Shown: one piece after another, positions 15,114 to 22,333 of the stretch
Numbering within the stretch: the first letter of the stretch is position 1
Layout of the letters: every line of letters starts with the position of its first letter
Assembly (NCBI GenBank): GCA_946222885.1
Contig: CAMIAK010000001.1
Location: 248,001-312,000, forward strand
Reading direction: 5' to 3'
Source: an uncultured Nesterenkonia sp.
GTDB lineage: Bacteria; Actinomycetota; Actinomycetes; Actinomycetales; Micrococcaceae
Length of the DNA: 64,000 bases
Program-made: the position numbers and the translations under genes
The notes under the pieces: generated by a model
The model's input: the letters and a program-made list of their open reading frames with translations, nothing else
The model's database searches: none
What the model was told of the DNA's origin: nothing

Positions 15114-15463
15114 TTCAGGTCCTTGAGACCGCCGAGAAGTATGGCCGCCCACCCTCTCACTGGCTGGGCGGCCTGGATGGTGAATGGGAGACCAAGGACC
15201 ACATCCTCACCTTGGCCCTGACTGCCTATCGGGCCGGTCTGTGCTCCTGCGGAAACCCTGTCTCGGTGGCGCATCACCACGACAACGACGGCTGGTACGA
15301 GAAGCAGGTCTCTAAGTGCCACGCCTGCGCTGTCAGTGAGTCCCAAGAGGACGAGAAGCCCAAGCCTGGCGAGAAGGTCTACCCCGTGTACACCCGCCCT
15401 GATCATCTGCACATCGGGGAGCGACCGGCACGGACTACTGAGCGCGCCGCCGCTCCTGAATAG
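15071..15463 (+). CDS. Tail assembly chaperone T domain, made as gpGT by -1 frameshift
   Basis: After the slip, reading continues with VAALWYQQGRYQRL and on to the stop at 15461-15463, giving a gpGT fusion of about 316 residues. The T part contains two Cys pairs, CSCG near GLCSCGNPVSVAHHHD and KCHAC, plus histidines, a likely zinc site. In lambda-like phages gpGT links the tape measure to tube subunits. No independent start with a ribosome site is present, supporting expression only as a fusion. The last 29 bases overlap the leftward gene. Confidence 0.85.
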   Translation, partial: VAALWYQQGRYQRLIQVLETAEKYGRPPSHWLGGLDGEWETKDHILTLALTAYRAGLCSCGNPVSVAHHHDNDGWYEKQVSKCHACAVSESQEDEKPKPGEKVYPVYTRPDHLHIGERPARTTERAAAPE

Positions 15464-15761
15464 CGGCGTCAACGCCGCCGCGGTAACCCTGCTCGCGATA
15501 GTCGGGGCCTTGGGGCTCAGTCGGCTGTACTTCTGGTGCCGGTGGTGCCATGCGCTTCAAGAGGCTGATGACCTGCGCCATGAAGCCGTAGAGCAGTAGG
15601 AATAAACCGAGGCCCACTAGGGACACGGTGAATATGACGCCACTGCTACCGTCGAGGAACTCAAGCGTGGCTACGACAAGGCTCAGCGTCAGAACGACGC
15701 CAAGGACCGCTGACCCAGCCGAGAAAAGCCCGGCTCCTTCGATCTTTCGATTTCCCCTCAT
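15435..15761 (-). CDS. Antisense two-helix membrane protein inside the tail operon
   Basis: On the minus strand, from ATG 15761, 108 residues are encoded with two clear membrane helices (GLFSAGSAVLGVVLTLSLVV and IFTVSLVGLGLFLLLYGF) and a polar, proline-rich tail. It fills the 332-base gap that has no rightward gene. GATAAT lies exactly six bases before the ATG on that strand, suggesting a leaderless mRNA. The frame is open further upstream to 15821 inside the tape measure start. As an oppositely oriented insert it could be a lysogenic (moron) gene. The function is unknown. Confidence 0.6.
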   Translation of the reverse strand: MRGNRKIEGAGLFSAGSAVLGVVLTLSLVVATLEFLDGSSGVIFTVSLVGLGLFLLLYGFMAQVISLLKRMAPPAPEVQPTEPQGPDYREQGYRGGVDAAIQERRRAQ

Positions 15762-15795
15762 TTGGGCATTATCCCACATCCTCCGGAGGTGACCT

Positions 15796-18700
15796 ATGGC
15801 TGATCGTCGCGTAAAAGTCATCCTGGAGGCCCAGGTAGCCGCCTACCAGCGAGGCATGGAGCAGGCAGCTAGTGCAACAGACAAGGCATCTGACTCGGCT
15901 GAGCGACTGAGCGGGTCGGCTGGCAACCTGGATGATCTCGGTGCATCGGCGCAGAATATGGCGGCGGGCATGGACTCTGCCGGCGCCAGTGCCGCCTCTG
16001 CTGCTGGTGGACTCTCAGATGCCGGTGCTGCTGCTCAAGACGCCAGCGCCGGCATGCAGGACATTGGGTCTGCGGGACAGGATGCTTCCGCCAGCCTGGA
16101 CTCCCTGGGCGCCTCCAATGCGAATGCCGCAGCGAGCTTCTCGGAGTCCAGTGCGGCACTGCATCGCCTGTCTGGTGGCATGGCCGGTATCTCAGCCGAG
16201 GCCCAGCAGGCAGGAAGTAGCCTCAACGGGGTTGGCGCGCAGTCCCAGGACGTGGCCGCTGCTATGTCGCAGGCCTCCGGATCAGCCCGTAACGCCGAAG
16301 CGGCACTGGTGGGCGTGGGGGCGCAGTCCCAGAGCGCAGCATCCGGGATGTCCGCTGCCTCCGCGGCTGCTGCCGATGTGTCCGGCCAGATGTCCTCTCT
16401 CAATCGTGGCTTCCTGGAGACCGCCGGGAATATGGAGGGCGACTTCAACCGCGTGGCCGGCTCCCTCGCTGTGGTCGGTGGTGGGATTACCGCCGTCAAT
16501 GGCTACCTGGCCGCGACTGGCATCCAGTACAACACCCTCCAGCAGGTCAGCTCCAGAGCGATGGAGACCATGACCGGCTCCGCCTCCGCCGCGGCAGACC
16601 AGATGGAGCGCCTGCACGCCTTCGCTGATGAATCTCCCTTCTCTCGAGCCACCTGGATCGAGGCCCAGCAGCAGCTGATGGCTTTCGGCATGGAAGGCGA
16701 GCGGGTCATTCCCGTCATGGAGGGTATTCAGAACTCGGTGGCCGCCATCGGTGGCGGCGACCAGGAGATCATGCGCCTGGTGGACATCCTCGGCACTGTC
16801 GAGGGCCAAGGTCGCATGACCGGCACTGAGCTACAGCGCCTCGGCCAGATGGGCATCAATGCCGCCGAGCTTATCGGCTCAGCCATGGGCGTCTCCGGCA
16901 ATGAGATTCGCACACAGATCACCGCCGGTGCCCTCGACGCGGAGACGGCGATCACTGCCCTGACGGACGGAATGAACACACGGTTCGACGGTGCTGCCGA
17001 AGGCCTGCGGGACACCTTCACCGGTGCAGTTGACCGCATCCAGGCCCGTGTCCGCGATCTCGCCTCCGTCATGATGACTCCGCTGGTCGATCCCAACGGT
17101 GGCGGCTTCCTGATCGATGCCATGAACATGGCTGCAGACTTCGGCACTCAGCTCCTCGAGTTACCCCCGGTTGTCCTCCAAGTTGGCGGCGCTCTCAGTG
17201 GCCTGGCTGGTGCTGGAATGCTTGCTGGTGCCGGCTTCCTCGCGCTGGCGCCCCAGGTGTCCGCGGCCTATGACGCCTTCCAGCGCATGCGCGCTGCTCT
17301 TCCGGCACTCAACGTCTCCATGCGAACCCTCGCCGTCACAGCTGGTGTCGCCGTCGCCGCAGTTGCTGGGCTCGCGATCCTCAATCACATGGAAAACCAG
17401 CTTCGAGCTGGTGCCATGGGTGCTGAGGAGCTGGAGAACTCCTTGCGCAGAGCGGCCGAGGCTGGCGACGTATTCAACGGGCAGTTCGCTCACCTCGATG
17501 GCAGCGACCACATTGTGGGCTCGATGCTTCGTGCCCGAGAGGGAGTCGAGGATCTCAACGCGGCGTTCGAGTTGCTGAGCAACGGTGCTGCCGCCAATGT
17601 CGGCCCAGTGCTGGGTGGACTGCAGGCGAACATCTACGACCTGACCAGCGGCATTCCAGGCCTCGGGGCTGTCACCAAGTTCTTCGCTGCCGATATGGCC
17701 GATGCAGAAGAGGCCATCGCGCAAACTGACTCCGCCCTGGCTTCGATGGCGACTGGAGGGAATCTCGATGCTGCTATCGACAACATGTCTGCCTATGCAG
17801 ACGGTCTCCGAGAGCAGGGCCATTCGGCGGACGAGATCATCGGAAAGTTCCCCGAGCTGGAAGCAGCGCTCTATGGCTATGCCGAAAGCCTTGGCGTATC
17901 CGTCACAGAGGCAGAGATGGCCCGGTGGATGCTGGATGGCATTGCACCGAGTGCCGTTGAAGCTGCGGAGGGCATTGAGGGCCTGGCCGGCGGACTATCT
18001 GATGTCGGAAATTATGCCGCCGCCGCAGAAGCTGGCCTGAGCGACACAGGTACCGCTCTGACTGCGATTGCTGATTCCTCCTCGGAAGCGGCTTCTGCAC
18101 TGAGTGAGATCGTGGACGCCTATACCCGCCTAGGTGTGATTCAGCTCGACGCCAGCGAGGCCCTGATGAGCTACAACGAGGCCCTGTGGGATCTCGACGC
18201 TGCCATTGCTGAAAACGGCAACACTATGGACCGCAACACAGAGGCTGGGATCGCCAATCAGCGGGCCTTCCGTGATGTTGGTAAAGCTGCATGGGATCTC
18301 GCAGAGGCGAATCTCCAGGCGGGAGACTCAGCCGAGTCAGTGGCCGGCGGACTTCAGGGGACCTACGACAGCCTCTACGAGACTGCGACTGCCATGGGCT
18401 ACACCTCCGATCAGGCGCATGAGTACGCAGCATCATTCATGCAGATTCCTGAGCACCACCGAACCGACGTCGAGGCCTTCTTCGAGGACTTCGCATCCGA
18501 TGGCATTGCAGCACTTGGCGTAAACCTGGAGAACATTCCAGAGATGAAGCGCGTCATCATTGATGTGGATGGCTCCAGCGTGCCCATGAACGTGGAGCTA
18601 ACCCAAGCTGAAATCGACCAGATTCACGATAAAACCGTGGGTATTTACGCCAGTGATGACGGTACGGTCCTTGAAGTCCAGGGAGCTATCGACGGAATCA

Positions 18701-19404
18701 CTGACGGCGACGCTTTCGTGATGGTCGACGACGACGGCACTGTGCGTGAGGTGCAGGCGGAGATCATTGGTGTGCAGGACGGCCAGGCCACAGTGAGGGT
18801 GGATGACGGCAACTCAGTCAATATCGTCCAGTGGGACATCGACAGCATTACTGATGGCTCATCTACAGTCCATGTCACAGACAGCGGCATCGCTGGCGTC
18901 GAGGGTCGTCTTAATTTCCTGGCTCGCACTCGTACGGCCCGCATTAATGTCGTGCAGAGCGCCTCATCTGTCGCAGGTGGGGTCTGGGATCGAGTTAGAA
19001 CCCAAATGGCCACCGGCGGAGCCGTCCGCGGGCCCGGCACGGGCACTTCAGATGACGTCCCCGCAATGCTCTCCAATGGAGAGCACGTCCTCACGGCCCG
19101 CGAAGTCCAGCTCATGGGCGGCCAGTCCGGTGTCTATAAATTCCGTTCCGAGCTGACTGGCGGACAGTCGAAGATGAGCACTGCTGTGGCGTCGGCTCGA
19201 TCGATGGTACCGGCCTATGCGGCTGGTGGCGCGGTGTCGCATCCGGGGATTGACTATGACCGGCTGGCGGCGACTCTGGGCCGCAATGTGGTCTTCAATT
19301 TCCACACTAATAACGCGGTCGCTGAGACTCCATCGGCTACTGCGAGCAAGTCTCTGGAGGCTATCGGCGCGGGCTTCTTGCCCTCGGAGGTGAATCATGT
19401 CTGA
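15796..19404 (+). CDS. Tape measure protein
   Basis: With 1202 residues this is the longest gene of the prophage. The first 210 residues are a low-complexity Ala/Ser/Gly coiled region with repeated GLSDAGAAAQD-like units. Residues about 215-440 hold a folded tape-measure domain including FADESPFSRATWIEAQQQLM and a GRMTGTELQRLGQMGINAAELI segment. Two hydrophobic spans follow near 455-535. The C-terminal part has repeated beta-like VDDDGTVREVQ units. It sets tail length and passes through the membrane during DNA entry. GGAGGT precedes ATG 15796. Confidence 0.93.
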   Translation: MADRRVKVILEAQVAAYQRGMEQAASATDKASDSAERLSGSAGNLDDLGASAQNMAAGMDSAGASAASAAGGLSDAGAAAQDASAGMQDIGSAGQDASASLDSLGASNANAAASFSESSAALHRLSGGMAGISAEAQQAGSSLNGVGAQSQDVAAAMSQASGSARNAEAALVGVGAQSQSAASGMSAASAAAADVSGQMSSLNRGFLETAGNMEGDFNRVAGSLAVVGGGITAVNGYLAATGIQYNTLQQVSSRAMETMTGSASAAADQMERLHAFADESPFSRATWIEAQQQLMAFGMEGERVIPVMEGIQNSVAAIGGGDQEIMRLVDILGTVEGQGRMTGTELQRLGQMGINAAELIGSAMGVSGNEIRTQITAGALDAETAITALTDGMNTRFDGAAEGLRDTFTGAVDRIQARVRDLASVMMTPLVDPNGGGFLIDAMNMAADFGTQLLELPPVVLQVGGALSGLAGAGMLAGAGFLALAPQVSAAYDAFQRMRAALPALNVSMRTLAVTAGVAVAAVAGLAILNHMENQLRAGAMGAEELENSLRRAAEAGDVFNGQFAHLDGSDHIVGSMLRAREGVEDLNAAFELLSNGAAANVGPVLGGLQANIYDLTSGIPGLGAVTKFFAADMADAEEAIAQTDSALASMATGGNLDAAIDNMSAYADGLREQGHSADEIIGKFPELEAALYGYAESLGVSVTEAEMARWMLDGIAPSAVEAAEGIEGLAGGLSDVGNYAAAAEAGLSDTGTALTAIADSSSEAASALSEIVDAYTRLGVIQLDASEALMSYNEALWDLDAAIAENGNTMDRNTEAGIANQRAFRDVGKAAWDLAEANLQAGDSAESVAGGLQGTYDSLYETATAMGYTSDQAHEYAASFMQIPEHHRTDVEAFFEDFASDGIAALGVNLENIPEMKRVIIDVDGSSVPMNVELTQAEIDQIHDKTVGIYASDDGTVLEVQGAIDGITDGDAFVMVDDDGTVREVQAEIIGVQDGQATVRVDDGNSVNIVQWDIDSITDGSSTVHVTDSGIAGVEGRLNFLARTRTARINVVQSASSVAGGVWDRVRTQMATGGAVRGPGTGTSDDVPAMLSNGEHVLTAREVQLMGGQSGVYKFRSELTGGQSKMSTAVASARSMVPAYAAGGAVSHPGIDYDRLAATLGRNVVFNFHTNNAVAETPSATASKSLEAIGAGFLPSEVNHV

Positions 19405-20374
19405 GCCGGATGTCTTCTACGAGATCCAGGGTGTCCCGCTGATCGATCGGCGGTGGGCGAGTGACCCTGTGCGTACGGATTCTGGGCCCGTCTATGGGGC
19501 CTGGGAGGCACTGCAGGGCACTTCGCTGCTGCCGTCTTTGCCTGGCTTCCGGGTCACGATGATCGACCGTCCGGGGATCCAGGGTGAGGCGCAGGTCCAG
19601 AACGCCCCTGTGATGGCCAAGGGCATCCCCTTGGTAGTCCGGTTCTATGCCGTCCAGGGCGACCCGACCTCGCCGGACTATGGGCGGGCTGGGCGCACAG
19701 TGGGGGAGCGGGCACATTTCCTGGACACGAATGTCCGGGAGTTCCTCTTCCGGTCGCAGATCGGCGCAGCCGGGTCGAAGGGGAATCTGCGGCTGTCCCG
19801 TCAGCTCGGCGTCAACGGCGAGGCCATGCACACCGTGGGTCGAGTCATTTCCTCCGCTGATCCCGAGTACGGGCCGGGCTACCACGAAGCCGAATATACA
19901 TTCATCTTCCATTCCCAGATCGGCACTTGGTATCGGGATTGGCAGTACGTCTCGGCCACGGCTAGGGCCGGTAGGACTACCGCCATTGAGGTCCCGATGG
20001 GCACAGCGCCAGTGCCGGACGCCAGGATCGCTATCCGAAGTCAGGGGACCGGAGTGTCTATGCCCTCGGGCACTCGGATCGTCAATGACCAGGGCCGAGG
20101 GTTTGAGATGCGTGGCACCTCCGGTGACGGGCGCTGGCGGATCATGGACGCCGAATCTCGGTGGGCGGTGACGATGCAGACCTCGACTGAGCAGCCGGAC
20201 TGGTCGCTGGAGCCTACTAATCCGTACCAGATGGCCGAAGTCGAGAGACCCTCCGGTACGGCCCTGGAGATCAACCCGGGTGTGTCCGGACTCTCCCGCC
20301 GTGTCGGGCACGTGATCATCACTCCGACCGCCGACGTGTATGTGCAGATCGCTCTGCGTCCCCGCTACTTCTAG
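19397..20374 (+). CDS. Distal tail protein (Dit-like)
   Basis: The 325-residue protein follows the tape measure with an 8-base overlap, the usual place of the Dit hub. It is beta-rich, opening with VFYEIQGVPLIDRRW and GFRVTMIDRPGIQGE, and containing FHSQIGTWYRDWQYVSAT and a final VYVQIALRPRYF strand. The central part with IEVPMGTAPVPDARIAI resembles the galectin-like half of Dit proteins. It should join the tube to the tail tip. Confidence 0.75.
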   Translation: MSEPDVFYEIQGVPLIDRRWASDPVRTDSGPVYGAWEALQGTSLLPSLPGFRVTMIDRPGIQGEAQVQNAPVMAKGIPLVVRFYAVQGDPTSPDYGRAGRTVGERAHFLDTNVREFLFRSQIGAAGSKGNLRLSRQLGVNGEAMHTVGRVISSADPEYGPGYHEAEYTFIFHSQIGTWYRDWQYVSATARAGRTTAIEVPMGTAPVPDARIAIRSQGTGVSMPSGTRIVNDQGRGFEMRGTSGDGRWRIMDAESRWAVTMQTSTEQPDWSLEPTNPYQMAEVERPSGTALEINPGVSGLSRRVGHVIITPTADVYVQIALRPRYF

Positions 20375-20383
20375 GAGGCACCG

Positions 20384-22333
20384 ATGACTGAGGTTCTTCC
20401 CAATGTGGACGAGGGCCGGCAGGTCGATACTGGTATCGCTTTGATGCTGTGCCGCCCGTGGACTGACCGGCCCCGGTCCCATGTGGTCCAGATGCGCGCC
20501 CAGGACCTGGTGTCCGTGGAGGCCTCCTTCCCGCGTGGCGCTGCCGGGGCAATGCGCTTCACTACCATCCGGGGCCCACACAACGAGTTCCAGAAGCTTT
20601 TGCACGCCCAGGCCTCCCATGAGACCGGCAGCGAGGAGTACTCCATCGCCGTGATGGTCTATGACCCGCGTCGCAAAGTGTGGGTGGAGCCGGACAACAA
20701 CCGGTTCATCGTAGACCGGTGGGAAGACAATATCGCCTCCGACACCAACCACATCACCTATACCTGCCGGCAGGAAGTGGTGATGCTCAACAAGATGGTG
20801 CTCGGCAGGCACAGTGGCGATTGGCGGCTCAACAACGCCTACGACGAGGCTCTGGAGGCCTACAACGAGGCGGAGCGAGACTATGACTCGCTGATCCGGC
20901 AGGCCGAGAATGCCGCCCGAGAGGTCCAGCAGGATCGCTTCGGCCACACTCGCGGCCACCGCCTGTACGGCTACCGGGGCACCGACTGGATCATCCGGTC
21001 CCGCCCCGGCGTGGCACGCTGGGGGACACTGACCGTCTGCCACCTGCGCAAGAGGATCATGATCTACCAGCCCTCCACCAACCGGTGGTTGCTGCTCCCA
21101 GAGGACCGGGGCTCCGACACTGATACTCAGCGTCAGCGGCTGATCGACCTGGGCAACCAGATCCGTCCCGCCCGGCAGCTTCTTCAGCGTCGCCGGTCTG
21201 CCCTGGCTCGAGCTGAGCGGGCACAGCGGGAGACCTCCCGTGGTGGCACGAGGTTCTTCTACCGCCGTACCCCGGCCAGGACTCTGGCGACCGCCTGGGC
21301 TGAGGGTGGTGCCCGTGATCTGGAGCGCCGCTGGCCGCCCGGGCCAGGGGTTCGGCGGCCCCGGCAGGCGAAGGGTTTCTGGCGGGACTGGACCAACACG
21401 AGGGACGGCAAGGGGAACGCCTGGTCGAGGTCTACCTCCACCGCGAACTGGGAGTTCCCGCTGGGTATCGGATTCTTGGATATGGTGCTCGATTTCCAGG
21501 AGAAGGGCGAGATCGACTGGACCGCTCGGGGCGGGCGTGCCTTCAGTATCGTCCCGGCTGGCGGCTTAGAGGTGGACCAGTCCCGCCGCGTGGTCCTGCG
21601 TCTTGATACGTCGGTCACGGAGGCACGGGAGTCGGGGGATCGGTCTCAGCATCACAGTGTGACCTTCGTGCGCACCGGAGATGAGAATCGCCCCGGCTAC
21701 TTCCTGACCTGGGGGCCAAACGTGGCCACCAGCGGCACCCCGTGGGGCTGGCATGAGGCATCAGTCTCGGAGCCCAACGCAGACTCAAGGCACTCGGCCG
21801 CAGTCCTGACCCGCCCGGAGCGCGAGAAGGGCCACTACCGGGAGATCCGCAACTCGTCTCGCTCCATCACCGTCGGTCAGCATTCCCCGATTCCTCTGGT
21901 GGACTTCGCACCGCACCACTGGATCTCGGTGTATGACCACGAGGACTCACTCTCGAAGCGGATTGTGGATCAGATCGTGATCCGCCAGGACGGTGAGGGT
22001 CCACTGACCGCTGACATTCAGCTGGGTACACGCCGGCAGAGGCAATTCACTGACGTGTCCCGCACCCTGTCGCGGATCCTGGGCGGGATCGACCACATCC
22101 AGGGGCACATCCCTGCCGCCCCCGGGGTGTCGGAGCCGCAGATTCCGACCTCAGCGACCTACTCGCCGCCGCTGTCCGAGTTGTCTGCCGCTCTGCGGCA
22201 CAACTTTGAGACGGGCCGACCCACCGTGGTGATCCGGGCGTCCTGGGCAGAGTCGGAGCTCAGGGAGCCAGATGACGCCGGGCAGGGCGAGGACCCAGCT
22301 GATGACCCCATAGATGACGGGAGCGATCCATGA
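20384..22333 (+). CDS. Minor tail protein, tail-tip hub (Tal-like)
   Basis: The 649-residue protein begins with a beta-rich hub-like part (VDTGIALMLCRPWTD and LVSVEASFPRGA), and HITYTCRQEVVMLNKMVLG ends the first domain. A middle coiled region with many Arg residues follows (residues about 150-300). The final third, with HHWISVYDHEDSLSKRIVDQ, looks like the second hub half. It resembles the actinophage minor tail proteins that follow Dit. AGGAGG precedes ATG 20384 and the stop overlaps the next gene. Confidence 0.72.
   Translation: MTEVLPNVDEGRQVDTGIALMLCRPWTDRPRSHVVQMRAQDLVSVEASFPRGAAGAMRFTTIRGPHNEFQKLLHAQASHETGSEEYSIAVMVYDPRRKVWVEPDNNRFIVDRWEDNIASDTNHITYTCRQEVVMLNKMVLGRHSGDWRLNNAYDEALEAYNEAERDYDSLIRQAENAAREVQQDRFGHTRGHRLYGYRGTDWIIRSRPGVARWGTLTVCHLRKRIMIYQPSTNRWLLLPEDRGSDTDTQRQRLIDLGNQIRPARQLLQRRRSALARAERAQRETSRGGTRFFYRRTPARTLATAWAEGGARDLERRWPPGPGVRRPRQAKGFWRDWTNTRDGKGNAWSRSTSTANWEFPLGIGFLDMVLDFQEKGEIDWTARGGRAFSIVPAGGLEVDQSRRVVLRLDTSVTEARESGDRSQHHSVTFVRTGDENRPGYFLTWGPNVATSGTPWGWHEASVSEPNADSRHSAAVLTRPEREKGHYREIRNSSRSITVGQHSPIPLVDFAPHHWISVYDHEDSLSKRIVDQIVIRQDGEGPLTADIQLGTRRQRQFTDVSRTLSRILGGIDHIQGHIPAAPGVSEPQIPTSATYSPPLSELSAALRHNFETGRPTVVIRASWAESELREPDDAGQGEDPADDPIDDGSDP

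Noticed and set aside
19361..21043. A minus-strand open frame of 560 codons within the tail genes
   Set aside because: It mirrors the Dit-like and hub genes. Unlike the leftward gene at 15435-15761 it has no gap in the rightward coding and no membrane or domain pattern.
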